DNA from: Dactylorhiza incarnata
Lineage: Eukaryota > Streptophyta > Magnoliopsida > Asparagales > Orchidaceae
Assembly: GCA_033032865.1 (NCBI GenBank)
Contig: JAWHQI010000013.1
Coordinates: 7,874,001 to 7,938,000 of the forward strand
Direction of reading: 5' to 3'
DNA length: 64,000 nucleotides
Part shown: positions 1 to 10,093 of the stretch, one piece after another
Layout of the letters: the number at the start of each line of letters is the position of its first letter
How positions within the stretch are numbered: the stretch's first letter is position 1
Notes under the pieces: model-generated
Database searches by the model: none
What the model saw: only the letters and a program-made list of their open reading frames with translations
What the model was told of the DNA's origin: nothing
Made by a program: the position numbers and the translations under genes

Positions 1-40
1 TGTTCCTTTCCTTCTTTGTTTCTGGAGATGAACTTGATTG

Positions 41-703
41 TTAATCTTCCCTGGATTTGATGATCTGCTCATAGGATTTGAGCTTGCCCAACAATGTTTC
101 AGTAGTAATCTCATTGAGGTTTCTGGCTTCCTTGATTGGCCAGATCCTAGAATCCCATGTGCTGGGGAAGCACATTAAGATCTTGTCATTTACCTCAGTG
201 ATAGAGATCACTTTATCCAAGGTCTTTAGCTCATTTATTATGAGGCTGAGCCTATTGTACATATCAGCTACTATTTCAGATTCTCCCTTTTTGAAATTCT
301 CATATTGAGAAATAAGATGGGACCTTCTGTCCTTCCTTTCATCAGCAGATCCCTCAACCATATTGTTGAGAGAAATCCATATTTCTCTTGCTGAGGTGCA
401 TTCCACCACTCTTTGAAAAATGTCATCAGACATTGTTTGAGCCAGAATGTTCATGGCTTTTGCATCAACACTCCTTTGCTTTTTCTGGGCTTCTGTCCAT
501 TCAGGAGGTGGAACAACATTGTTGGTAGTTGTGGTTTCAGCACTAGTTGTTGATGTGGGAGCGGGAGTTCCTGCCAAAATCACATTGAAGATTTCCTCAT
601 CAATAGAATTCATGTACAGTCTAATCCTTGCCTTCCATAGTGCAAACTTACTGAGATTGCACATAGGAGGTCTTGTGCTTGAATACTCTTTGTTTTGTGC
701 CAT
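41..703 (-). CDS. gag: Copia-A Gag, N-terminal part (UBN2-type)
   Basis: This 220-residue frame starts with an ATG about 100 bases inside the primer site, as expected for gag. Gag is the capsid/nucleocapsid precursor that forms the retrotransposon particle. The frame has the UBN2-like retro-Gag pattern: an N-terminal FALWKARIRLY block (residues about 21-31), AREIWISL (about 105-112), a YENF...MYNRL segment (about 134-150), and INELKTLDK...ILMCFP...WDSRIW (about 155-188). The frame stops at 41-43, shortly before where a zinc knuckle would follow; that part is outside the window or after the stop. The same blocks occur in the Copia-2 gag at 62750-64000, so the two elements are relatives. Whether the stop is decay or a real end is not clear. 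Confidence 0.85.
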   Translation of the reverse strand: MAQNKEYSSTRPPMCNLSKFALWKARIRLYMNSIDEEIFNVILAGTPAPTSTTSAETTTTNNVVPPPEWTEAQKKQRSVDAKAMNILAQTMSDDIFQRVVECTSAREIWISLNNMVEGSADERKDRRSHLISQYENFKKGESEIVADMYNRLSLIINELKTLDKVISITEVNDKILMCFPSTWDSRIWPIKEARNLNEITTETLLGKLKSYEQIIKSRED

Positions 704-802
704 GAGTTTTTAAACAAAAATAAATAAGATAAAAACTCTGAAAGAATTTAAGATCTAATTGATCTTTGTGATTCAGGTGTTAGTCTATAAAGAATCAACA
801 GC

Positions 803-814
803 CCTCTGATACCT
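803..814 (-). other. Primer-binding site of Copia-A (tRNA-Met type)
   Basis: On the minus strand the sequence just inside the LTR reads aGGTATCAGAGgg, a one-base variant of the usual plant initiator-tRNA-Met site TGGTATCAGAG. It lies two bases from the LTR end at 817. Confidence 0.75.
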
Positions 815-816
815 AT

Positions 817-2516
817 TGAAAGTGAGGTTAGATCTCAAATTAACTCTAGAGGGGGGGGGGGGGGTGAATAGAGTTTAAAACTTTTCCCTTAGTTTTATAG
901 CGGAATTAAAATAGTGATATATATATATGTGTATAGAGTAAGTGATTTATAAAAACTAAATAAGGAAATCGACACAGCACAAGCAACACAGAAATTCACA
1001 GGCACAAAGACACAAGGAATTTTTATAGTAGTTCCCCAATAAACCTGGGTACGTTTACTCTTCTACCACACTTGGTAGGATCCAATAGGATTTTTCATCA
1101 GGTGCCCTCACACCAAGGGGTTTTTGTTCAGGTGTCCACACACCACAGAGCTTTTGATCAGGTGCTCAAAACCAACATGATTTTTTGATCAGGTGTCTTG
1201 CCACCAATGGGGTAAACTTTTGAAGGGTGTTTTAACCCTGTACAAGATGGGATAGAGAGGGGTTTAGATGTTCTTCTCTGTCAAGATGCTGAGAGAAGAC
1301 TTTAGTGGATGTATGTTGAAAAACTCCTCTGTCTGATAAGAAATGTTTGACAGTTGATTGGCTGGAGCTTTCTCTTGAATCAAATGATCTTCCTGTAGCT
1401 GATAAATCTGAGAGATAAGAATGCTTCTCAGATTGTTTGTTGCTCTTTGGAGATCTGTGCTTGCAGCTGAAATACTGAGAGAAGTGTTGATGATGTTCTC
1501 AGTATGTAAGAGCTGCAAGAGGAAGAAGATGAAGATCTGTGTGCTTTTGTTCTTCTGTTCTTCCTGTATATTTCTCCTTTCTTTTCCTATTCTTTTTCTC
1601 TGTGCAGCAATTCTTGGTATGTTCTGTGTATAATACTGTCGTGAAAAACTGCTGTGTATAAATCTGCTATGTCTTCTGCCTTTTCTCTTTTGAAATCTCT
1701 GACAGACATTAATTGCAAATCCCTTATATTAAGGAATAAAATGCGCTGAAGAGATATCAGTACAGTACTGCATATCTGATACGCCGCTTACTTTTTCCTT
1801 TTACATGAAATGTCCTTTTCTGCTGGATGTCAACGGCTATAACTTGAAATAATAAAAGGAAATATATTTTCCTTACTTGATTGATATAAAGAGCCGTTGA
1901 TGTAGTCGTCTAAGTTCAGAGAATGAATAAATATAATCCTTCTGAAATAAATCTGCTGTATAGAGAATTTTCGTCGATCTCAAGATTTTTCGTCAAACAC
2001 AAAATTTAGTTCGTCAACCTCAAATGAATCTTGCTGGATGAATTAATTTTGTCGAGATGAGAAGAACTTTCGTCGATCTGAAGGTATTCGTCAAACGCAG
2101 ACAGGAGTTCGTCGAATGGAAGTATTCGTCGACCCCTGAGGCTTGATAAATTAGTCGACTGCTAAGCTTGAGCAAAATCATCGACCATTGAGCTGGGGTC
2201 TATTCGTCGACCGCTGAACCAATTTGTTCATCGACCGCTGAGATGGGATCATCGACCGCTGAGACGAGCTTGAAGCAAGTCGTTCGTCGAACTCAGAGAG
2301 CTTGCCGTTCGTCGAACGTAGAGAGCTTGCCATTCGTCGAACGCAGAGAGCAGTTCGTCGAACGCATTGTGGAGTTCGTCGAACGTAGAATCTGAATCTT
2401 TTCTTGAGTTCTAACAGCCTAAAACTATGACCCATTGACTATATATTGGGGTCAACTTTGTCCTTAGTCAACATATAGTGATCCTAGCCCAAATAAAAAA
2501 TAGGGTTGTTCCAACA
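817..2516 (-). repeat. 5' LTR of Copia-A (1.7 kb)
   Basis: The LTR runs on the minus strand from TGTTGG at 2516 to CTTTCA at 817. A dense array of TTCGTCGAAC-like words lies at about 1975-2395, in the U3 part, with the most regular copies (TTCGTCGAACGYAGAGAG) at 2283-2395. A TATA-like stretch is at about 2440-2450. A homopolymer of about 14 G on the plus strand (from about 850) precedes the LTR end and recurs at the same place in two other Copia LTRs here. A (TA) run is at 916-928. No second copy of this LTR is in the window, so LTR divergence cannot be judged. Confidence 0.8.
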
Positions 2517-3699
2517 CAATCTGTATCTCACGACGATATCGCTGAAAGGCTAAAGTCAAAGTATTTGGGAGTGTCGATGACATCGTCGTAAAGAACTCTT
2601 ATCGCTGAGAAGACTAAGAAAGAACTTGTAAAAGCAGCAGATCGAAGAAGAATGGATTATCTTCGAACTGATCAAAATGATATCGACGAGAAGTAAGAAT
2701 GATCAAGACGATATTGGCAAAAAGATAGTATTGATTCAACGACATTGTAGAGAAGACCAGAAGTTACCAACAAGATTGCGACGACATCTTCATATCGTTG
2801 TAAGTGCAAGTGGAGCGATGATATCAAGTATCATTGAGATATCATTCTCTGAAGAAGACTTGAAGATTTGTCCAAGTTCAAGATGGATCGTCATAAAGAG
2901 AAGATATGTCATCGAAACATTTAAAATATCGTCGATACAGGTCAAGACATTTCAAATCACGTTGTCTGTATTTAATGATACTGCATGATGGTCCAATCAA
3001 TGTGTGTCCTTAAGAAATGGGATCCTGACACTTAAGGTACATTCTAGGAGACCGTTAGCCGGCTACTCAGAGATATAAAGGGAATAAGTGTCTGCCATAA
3101 TTCCATAATAGAGAATACTCGCAAATTCATCGAGTTCTCCAAGTTTCAGTCTAGCAACATCGGATGATAAGAAGTGTTCTAGAAAAGATTGAAGAGAAGT
3201 CTGTGCTGTCCAAGGAAAGATCAAAAGCATTATCTTCAAGTCCAAGAAGCCAATCTCCATCCGGCTAAAGAAAGTTCTTGCACTATTTCTCTATTGCTTT
3301 GTAGGGCTTGAGTGCCTGAGACTTGTAGGGCTTGAGGGCCTGAGACTTGCAGAGCTTGAGGGCATGAGCTTTTGTAGGGCTTGAGGGCCTGAGACTTGTA
3401 GGGATTAAGGTACTGAGTGTAAGGCTTGTGGGCATGAGATTGTAAGGCTTGCGGGCCTAAGTATTTGGTGGAGTTTGCGGACCCTAGCACACTACTAGAA
3501 AGGCGCAGAGGGAGAGTGGACTACTCAAGACACCCTGTCTTGAGGAACCACTATACATCTATTGTTTTTGTGTGTGGTGTTTCTGTGATTGCTTGGTGCT
3601 TTGTGATAAAATAGCTTAACCTCTTGTGCATAAAATTCAAAAACAAGCATATCACCTAATCCCCCCCCCCCCTTCTAGGTGATAGTTCCATAACTAACA
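2517..3699 (+). repeat. LTR of Copia-B (5' end missing)
   Basis: The 3' limit is set by the primer site at 3702 and by the run of about 13 C (3661-3672) followed by ttctaggtgat. That is the mirror of the poly-G/gtgaatag signature in the two minus-strand Copia LTRs at 850 and 8359. The segment carries scattered CGACGATATCG/ATCGTCG words (2530-2940) and a 24-bp tandem array at 3300-3461. No clean TG start is seen, so the left edge is only where Copia-A ends. Confidence 0.65.
3300..3461 (+). repeat. 24-bp tandem repeat in the Copia-B LTR
   Basis: About seven head-to-tail copies of a unit like TGTAGGGCTTGAGGGCCTGA+GACT can be read, starting at 3300, 3324, 3348, 3373 and 3397. The last two copies are shorter and more diverged. 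It is probably a replication-slippage expansion within the R/U5 part of the LTR. Confidence 0.85.
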
Positions 3700-3701
3700 A
3701 G

Positions 3702-3713
3702 TGGTATCAGAGC
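3702..3713 (+). other. Primer-binding site of Copia-B (tRNA-Met)
   Basis: TGGTATCAGAGC is the standard complement of the plant initiator tRNA-Met 3' end. It lies two bases after the inferred LTR end. Confidence 0.9.
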
Positions 3714-3768
3714 AAGGTTGATCAAAGAGTAACTTAACAGTCAGATCTAGATCTTGGAACTACTCACA

Positions 3769-4143
3769 ATGGCTGATCATCACAGAAAGATGAGATCCAT
3801 GAAGCTTCCAACCTGCACTAAAGAGAACTTACCAATCTGGAAAGAAAGAGTAAGACTTTTTCTGGAAGCAGCTAATCCCAGGATATTCGTGGCTGTTCAA
3901 GAGGGTCCCTTCATCCCCACGACTACATCAACCATAGATCCAACTCAAAGGGTGGAAAAGAGGTTTGAAGACATGAGCAAGGATGAGCTTGCCCTGGTAA
4001 GCCTAGATAAGAGGGCACAGAATGTTATTGTAAGTGTCATTGATGACCCAACCCTTCAAAATCTCATTAAGTACAAAATGTCCAAGGAGATGTGGGACTC
4101 CCTGGTTGTCTATATAGAGAGGACAGTTTTATCTGCCGAATGA
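3769..4143 (+). pseudogene. gag: Copia-B Gag, N-terminal fragment
   Basis: The frame starts with ATG at 3769, 56 bases after the primer site. It shows the Copia Gag N-terminal arrangement: a LPIWKERVRLFL block (residues about 20-31), DKRAQNVIVSV (about 84-94) and SKEMWDSL (about 109-116). After WDSLVVY the similarity ends and the frame closes at 4141-4143, exactly where the oppositely oriented LTR begins. About 120 codons remain of an expected several hundred, so it cannot make a working particle protein. Confidence 0.75.
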
Positions 4144-5308
4144 AGATCGACAACTTAGCATGATGAAGATCGGCTTCTTTAGGTTGAAGAAGATGCTTCT
4201 TGATTTGGAGTTTCAGCACTGGATCTTCTTCAGCCTCCACTTCTTTTGCCTGATGTTGATCAGCAACTTTTCAGTCGATGGAGATGACTGATTCTTCAGA
4301 GAACACTTGATGCTTGTTCTCTACTTGATCTTCTTCTTCTCCGCCGAAAATATTGTTCTATTGAAGTGTAGCGGCTGGATTCTTTCTCATTCTTTTTCTC
4401 TATTTTTTCTAAGACCCTTTTTCTAGCGCATCACTATTCCCATTTATAGGACAGATGAGCTACATAACGGTCACATGTGATGTCCTTTAATGTCAGATGC
4501 CCATACCATAAGAGCACGCGCTGATTGGACAATCAGGCGGCGACATTAAATGCTGGCAGCGCGTCCGCAACATTTGAATCAATCTCAATGATATTTCAAT
4601 TGTTACGACAACATGGATGATATCTCGACGACATGACTTTGTCGATTCCTTACGCCTTGGTAGATCTTCAATTCTTCTTGCTTCTACCTCTGATGCTGGT
4701 ATCTCGACAATATGAGACATTCTGGTGCTTCTGCATATACGACGATATGCTATCTCTGATTATGTCGTCGTAATCACCTTGTTCTCTTGACGACATGCCT
4801 TCTTTACGACGATGTTCAACGCCATCAGTCTTACTTAGCCTTTTCAGCGATAAGGCTTCTTCACGACAATGTCTGTTCTTCTCGATGATAAGGCTACTTT
4901 GTTGAGGTCGACGATGCCGCATCTTCTCTGCGTTTGACGATCTTGCCGAGTCTCAGCGTTTGACTAACTCGCCATGTCTCAGCATTCGACTAACTCCCTT
5001 CTGCGTTCGACGATCTTCGTTCGACGAACTGCATCCTCCGTTCGACGAACTCGCCAAGTCTCAGCATTTGACGATCTTCCTTCTTCGTTCGATGAACTCG
5101 CCAAGTCTCAGCGTTCAACAAACTCGCCAAATGTCAGCCTTCGATGAACTTCATTCTTCGTTCGACGAACTTCCTTCTGCGTTCAACGAATTTTGTTCTG
5201 CTAACTTCTTGAGATTTATAAGCTAGAGTAGTGATCAAATACAAAGTGAAGTAGTCTTGACTTGGTGACTTCTTCAAATCAGGAATCATGTGATCAAGAT
5301 TCCCAACA
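4144..5308 (-). repeat. 3' LTR of Copia-C (U5 end probably truncated)
   Basis: On the minus strand it starts TGTTGGGAATC at 5308, right after a Copia polypurine tract. The U3 part (4915-5215) is packed with GTTCGACGAAC-like words and the next part (4590-4920) with ACGACGATAT-like words. A TATAAATGG box lies at 4442-4450 (minus). The left end is abrupt and no TG...CA partner or duplication is visible. Confidence 0.7.
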
Positions 5309-5325
5309 ATCTCCCCCTATTTGAA
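5309..5325 (-). other. Polypurine tract of Copia-C
   Basis: On the minus strand AAATAGGGGGAGATTG leads straight into the LTR start TGTTGG. This is the plus-strand primer of reverse transcription and fixes the U3 boundary. Confidence 0.8.
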
Positions 5326-5700
5326 GAAGTCAGAATCTCAATTCAAGACTACTTTCACTTGACAATAAATATTATAATCTTAACTTTTGAGCATGTAAGA
5401 TTGTACTTATCTTTGCTGAACTCTCTGAGTACATCAGGCTTGTAGCTCCCCCTTGATTTGATGTCTCTTCTTTTGAGGCTCCCCCTACACCTTTGCTCCC
5501 CCTATCTTTGAGGTCTCTCTACTTGAGTATCTTTGTCTTGAACATATGCTATTTCTCCCCCTTTTTGACTTCTTTCCTGGAGCTCTTCTTTAAGTAGACA
5601 ATAGTTCAAGCTCCCCCTTGCTCGGTCATAGTTCATCCAAATCCTGAGAGATTTTCTAACCAATCATCTAGAAAGGGATTAGTGAAAAATAAGTAGAGGA

Positions 5701-6078
5701 TTACTCTAAGTTTAACATCCCCAGTTGGAATTTGAAGAAATTAAACTTAGCTTCATCTACAGGCTTTGTAAATATATCAGCCACTTGTTTGTCTGTTGGG
5801 ACAAACTCAAGGGTGATATCTTCATTTTCCACATGCTCCCTGATGAAGTGATACCTGATCTCAATATGCTTAGTCCTGCTGTGAGAGACAGGATTCTCAG
5901 CAATTGAGATTGCACTTGAAGAGTCACAAAACAGGGGTGTTTTGGTCATCTTTAGGTTGTAGCCTTCAAGTTGATGTTTGATCCATAGCAGTTAGGCACA
6001 ACAGCTCCCAGCAGAGATATACTCTGATTCTGCTGTTGAGATTGCCACACTGGTTTGCTTCTTACTGCTCCATGATAT
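5701..6078 (-). pseudogene. pol: Copia-C RNase H, C-terminal part
   Basis: The open part (5949-5701) carries the Copia RNase H signature: FCDSSSAISIAENPVSHSRT then HIEIRYHFIREHV and DKQVADIFTKP. RNase H degrades the RNA template during reverse transcription. Upstream, 5950-6078 still resembles the preceding RNase H segment but is out of frame or interrupted. The rest of pol is absent: at about 6080 the sequence changes to noncoding DNA. Confidence 0.85.
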
Positions 6079-6439
6079 CTTTTACCTGCCTTTCATGCAT
6101 CCTGCATAACCTGCATAATCTGCATAACCTGCATCTGATGTCTAGCATATACTCATATATGTATGTACGACATTTTGCTAGCTAAGCACACAAGGTGCAA
6201 GGCACGTTATCAGTTATCAGCGAGCAATAACTAGTTATTGCAGTAAGTGCACATTTATGAACAAGAATAGCATGCCACAATATCATCACAGTCATATGCC
6301 TTATAAGCATTCATATATAATTGTTCATATACTAAGATTGTTCAAATATATGACTAGTTATATAAGAGGATCAATTGTATATTATTCTTAGAAATCTACG
6401 TCAATCAATCATTTTGAACGAAACGTTTCTTTATGGTAT
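6079..6439. other. Noncoding AT-rich segment, unassigned
   Basis: This stretch begins with short CTGCATAAC/CTGCATAAT iterations (6105-6140) and continues as AT-rich DNA with no plausible reading frame, LTR end or primer site. Its start coincides with the break in the Copia-C pol, so it is either the 3' untranslated part of the next remnant or filler DNA. Confidence 0.5.
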
Positions 6440-7348
6440 GTTGGAGCTGGCTCCCTTCATTTCCTTCTTCTTCTTTTGCTTGTAGAAGTCAATAGGCTTC
6501 GGGATCTTCTTTGGAGGAGGAGGAGGACCGTGGGGAAAGGACATCTTATGATGCTTCCTTTCTTCCATGTCTTTCACGTGATGATTCCATTCTGTAGAGG
6601 AGTTTGCTCTTTCATGGTCTTTCTGACCGTGTCCAAATGCTATCCATGACTCTGTGATGATTTCGTTTGAGCGAGGGCTCCACCGGCTTGATTATGGATC
6701 CTACTGTACCTCATTTATTGTCTTCTTTCTATACTCTTTGTAGGAGGTTTTCCTTTTCTTTCTAGGTGTTGCGGATTCGTCCGATTCGGCTTCAGAGTCG
6801 GAGCAGATGGAGGGTTCAGTGTGTATATATGCGGATGGGGTTATTTGGAGTGCTTGCTTTATTTGATTATTTACCCATATTGCTTGATGTGAGCAAGCAG
6901 CTGTGCTTCCCTTAATCTCCTCCTGGATTTTTTCTTTAATCCTCCTTTCCTCATCTTGGATTTCTTCCGTTACTGACTCCTTCAGTTCGTACAACTGTTC
7001 AAGGATTTCCTGATCTCCGACATCTATGAATTTTCTTACTTCCAGAAGACCAGCATCTAGGGTTTGCTCGTGGTTGGTGATTCTGTTCAGGATGAGAGCG
7101 GTGGACTCCGCATGTTGAGTGTGGAGTTGAGAGATGTCCTCTTTTATTGATTTTACCTCTTCCTTCATCTCATCCCTGATTTTGTTCATGGCTTTTTCAA
7201 TGAGAGTTTCCATTCGCTCCCACAGAGCTGTGAGCATCATAGCCGAGGGAATCTCACCTGTCCCTTTTTCGGTTTCCATTGTCCTTGGGAAGGCGATACG
7301 TTGGAGACGAAAAGGGGGTTTGTTGATGGAGTAGGTTGAGGCCAACAA
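6440..7348 (-). pseudogene. Coiled-coil reading frame related in layout to the Copia additional ORF
   Basis: The frame is open from 7348 to 6701; the first good ATG is at 7279, giving about 192 residues. It is rich in E, K, I and Q with heptad-like spacing (about residues 45-135 of the longer frame), predicting a coiled coil, then an acidic/basic tail with TPRKKRKTS. Past the stop, 6700-6440 still reads as a lysine/proline-rich tail in another frame. The overall plan (coiled coil, acidic patch, basic tail) resembles the C-terminal half of the Copia-2 additional ORF (10094-11407), though I see no long identical stretches. A TATAAATAG box on the same strand lies about 100 bases upstream of the ATG. 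The function is unknown. Confidence 0.55.
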
Positions 7349-7378
7349 AAGAGTGATTTTTATTCTTGAGCATTCACT

Positions 7379-7387
7379 CTATTTATA
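7379..7387 (-). promoter_or_regulatory. TATA box upstream of the coiled-coil frame
   Basis: A perfect TATAAATAG on the minus strand lies about 31 bases before the open frame begins and about 100 bases before the ATG at 7279. The spacing suits a plant core promoter. Confidence 0.55.
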
Positions 7388-8326
7388 GTGCAAGTAGGTG
7401 AAGAGGTGCGTACCTTCGACAACGTTGATGAAAGATGCTCAGACGGCTCCGATGGACTGATCCTAGTGCCGTGTTAAAAGGCTTGTCTTTATTTAGCTGA
7501 TACTGCTTTTGTCGTTGAGACACATCTAGGATATTCATCCCTCCTACCTAGTCCATTTGTCATCGTGTCACCTACTATGTCGTCGACATATCTTATTGTA
7601 TCGACGATACAATTCTTCCTTATATGTCTGCCTAAGGCATTCTTACGCCCTGCTTGGGAGTTATCCTTTGGCACCAACCCTGCACTAAGATGGTTAGTGA
7701 GCTAATTTTGCTGTTCCATCCTATGGGCTAGAACAACCACCTTGTCCAAGGCCCAGATTTATATGGGCACTTGCACTATCTACAAATTGAGATTATAGAC
7801 CCTTAGGAACCCAAGTAGTTTTGGGTTCTAGCACATTGTTAGCTTTGAAGAGCATACTGGATTTAACTACTTTTGGATATGCGCAGTAATAATGAGCAAG
7901 GCGATTTGCAGGTTTAGCATTCATTACCCTTGGAGCAGTTGGATTGTACCAATAATCAATTGCAAAGTGGCATGTCTTGCCACAACACCAGCAATCAAAC
8001 TTATTGTATCTTGTCCTCTTGCTGTTGATAGGTGTATGATTCTTCTGTGGGCAGTTGGAAGAGTACCTATAGGAGATAGAATTGTATTGGTTAGAGATAT
8101 TACTCTTTCTGTTCACATTTCATTTCTTGAAGATAGTCCTTTGTAAGGGTTCCATCATACTCCTAGACCTACTGAGCTCCTGTTCCCTTGTGATCCTTCT
8201 TTCATGATATACTTTGGATGCGGTTGGTAATTTCTTTCTTCCCCCTGTGGAAGTCCCATCCATAAGATACCCAGGAAATGGTCCCCCATGCCCTTATTGA
8301 AGGGTGAAGTGACCTTCCTTAGGTTA
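7388..8326 (-). pseudogene. Degenerate Copia remnant (gag zinc-knuckle region and LTR-like DNA)
   Basis: A frame at 8116-7793 contains a decayed knuckle: CWCCGKTCHFAIDYW keeps C-x2-C-x4-H but has lost the last Cys. It also has an EPKTTWVPK motif typical of the Copia gag-protease junction. Bases 7560-7625 carry GTCGACGATA words like those in the Copia LTRs, so part may be LTR. No intact frame remains. Copia-2 is inserted at 8327; the five bases before it (ggtta, 8322-8326) should be one copy of its target duplication. Confidence 0.5.
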
Positions 8327-9911
8327 TGAAAGAACTAGATGTCTACCTAAATCACCTAAAGGGGGGGGGGGGGTGAATAGGTGATCTCTACTGCGATTGC
8401 GGAATAAAAATTTAGCACACACAACAATAAAAATCACAGCACAGAGACACAAGATTTATAGAGGTTCCCCAAGGTGGGTACTCCTCTCTCCCTATCCGCC
8501 TATCTAGCACTTCGGGCTAGCGTCGGCAACTTCACCAAAACTCGGATTTATCAACAAATCCTACACTCGGAGACAACGGCTCCTACAAGCTCGGAGAACA
8601 ACCTCTCCTGCAAAAACACTCGGAGATAAACTCCTACAACTCAGAGTAAACAACTCCTAAATAACTCGGAGTGAAAACTCCTACAGAAAACAAATAGAGA
8701 TTGAAATAAAATACTTCTTCTAAATCTCAACAGAGATTAACTTTCAGATCTTGAAAGACTGAGTCTTCTTCTTCCTTGAGAAAGAAAGTTTGGATCTTCA
8801 AAGATTTGGAAGAGAAGAAACTCAGCAAACCTGATCAGATTAGGCCCTTTGATTTATTTGAAAAGATCTTCAAAAAGAGAGTAGAAACAAGATCAAAGGC
8901 CTTCTTATCTGAGAAATCTTTAGCAGCACTGGAGAACGAATCTTGAGCGATGCAGAAGTTAGATCTCAGAAACTTGTTCAGCAAACGATGATGAAGACGG
9001 CTAGAATATTATCTCTTCTTAACATGCGTGTTTGCCCTAAAAATAAAGGAGTATTTAAAGGAAAACCTCCAACGGCTCGAGCGACAGATAAGGAGAGGTC
9101 GCCATGTGTACTGGACATGTTGGCCAACCCTAATTTTCAAAAACGAAACGTAAATTTGAAATCCGTCTGTTCGTCATTCGTCGAGACTTCACGTGAACAT
9201 TCGACGAATTGACTTAGCCATTGGAAATGCTGATCAAGCCGTGGAAAACACCTTCTGTTTTCATTCGTCGGGATTCATCGCGAGTTCTCGAGAACTTTCG
9301 ACGAATTGACTTAGCTGCACAGATTCCTTCACAAAGCTGCCTTTTTGACTTCTGTCAGCATTCGTCGATATTCATCGGGAGTTCACGAGAACAGCCGACG
9401 AATGGACTTAGCCACAAAAATTCCTTCTTCAGACAGGAAAACTGGCTTCTGTCTGGATTCGTCGACATTCATCGGGAGTTCACAAGAACAGCCGACGAAT
9501 GGACTTGGCAGCAGAATTTTCTTCTTCAAAATGGAAGATTTGCTTCTGTCAGGATTCGTCGGGAGTCATCGGGACTTCACGTGACATCTCGACGAATTGA
9601 CTTAGCAAAAATTCCTTTTTCTTCTAAAAACCTGCTCCACTCCTCAACCTTGAAAGCCTTCAGTTGTGAGAATATGAAGTGCACCCCAAAAGAGAGATTA
9701 CACATGAACCAACACTTTGTTCTACACAATGAGGGATTACATTGTCTAGAACTGTGTTTGGTGATCCATTGCAACCTGACTTTGGTGTGCACTTAGCATT
9801 ATGACCTGTCATAATACATCTAAAGAGAAATTATCAAATACATACTCAATTCAATTTAGTTCATTAGGGGACACCTTCAAATCCAGGTGATTGTGGATAC
9901 AATACCCAACA
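8327..9911 (-). repeat. 3' LTR of Copia-2 (1585 bp)
   Basis: On the minus strand it begins TGTTGGGTATTG at 9911 and ends CTTTCA at 8327, matching the Copia-A terminus. A run of about 14 G on the plus strand (8359-8372) followed by gtgaatag repeats the end signature of Copia-A and mirrors Copia-B. The U3 part holds five tandem hairpin-bearing repeats (9176-9606). No second LTR is in the window. Confidence 0.85.
9176..9606 (-). repeat. Five tandem copies of an approximately 95-bp repeat with an internal inverted repeat
   Basis: Each copy contains ATTCGTCG on the left and CGACGAAT on the right, about 30 bases apart, followed by the common tail tgacttagc or a close variant. Cores start near 9176, 9265, 9360, 9459 and 9555. 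The arms can pair, so each copy is an imperfect hairpin. The middle carries TTCATCGGGAGTTCACGAGAAC-like sequence with variants. Being in U3, upstream of transcription start, it is a candidate enhancer array. Confidence 0.85.
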
Positions 9912-9927
9912 ATCTCCCCCTATTTGA
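9912..9927 (-). other. Polypurine tract of Copia-2
   Basis: On the minus strand CAAATAGGGGGAGATTG runs into the LTR start TGTTGGG. It is identical in its core to the Copia-C tract at 5309-5325. Confidence 0.85.
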
Positions 9928-10093
9928 TGATGTCATAACCCTATGCACTAAGTTGAATTGCACAGAAAATATAATGAATAAAACAGCACAAACACGGGCA
10001 GTTGTAATTTAAAGAGAGAATCATTGTTTTATCGAAACACAAAAATAGATATATATAAACAAAGAAATCAGCATGATTCCAGAGCAGTTCAAC

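Larger units (their letters stand above)
1..2516 (-). mobile_element. Copia-A: 5' end of a minus-strand Ty1/Copia element
   Basis: The element reads right to left: a 5' LTR (817-2516), a tRNA-Met-type primer site (803-814), then gag (703-41). It leaves the window at base 1, so its pol and 3' LTR are not visible. The LTR has TG...CA ends on the element strand (TGTTGGAACAACC... to ...CTTTCA). The bases just outside the LTR at 2517-2521 (caatc) would be one target-site duplication, but the partner lies outside the window. The gag is open over 220 codons, so decay is modest. It belongs to the same broad group as Copia-2, with closely similar gag, the same CTTTCA terminus and the same poly-C tract near the LTR end. 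Confidence 0.85.
2517..4143 (+). mobile_element. Copia-B: plus-strand Copia fragment (LTR, primer site, truncated gag)
   Basis: An LTR ending at about 3699 is followed by the primer site TGGTATCAGAGC (3702-3713) and a gag frame (ATG 3769) that breaks off at about 4143. The LTR start is not visible: Copia-A lies immediately to the left and may have inserted into it. On the right the element meets an LTR of opposite orientation. It is an old truncated copy with no pol in the window. Confidence 0.75.
4144..6078 (-). mobile_element. Copia-C: 3' end of a minus-strand Copia element
   Basis: Reading right to left there is an RNase H C-terminus (6078-5701), a spacer, a polypurine tract (5309-5325, AGGGGGAGAT on the minus strand) and a 3' LTR (5308 to about 4144). 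No additional ORF lies between RNase H and the LTR, unlike Copia-2. The LTR lacks the poly-C block seen at the end of its relatives, so its U5 end has probably been lost at the junction with Copia-B. The upstream pol is missing beyond about 6078. Confidence 0.75.

Noticed and set aside
4960..5226. Plus-strand frames with repeated FDEL/RSMNS motifs.
   Set aside because: They are translations of the GTTCGACGAACT array in the Copia-C LTR.
9221..9796. 191-codon plus-strand frame in the Copia-2 LTR.
   Set aside because: It reads through the five tandem hairpin repeats and shows repeat-derived SSFIR/RRIDLA motifs; it is antisense to the element.
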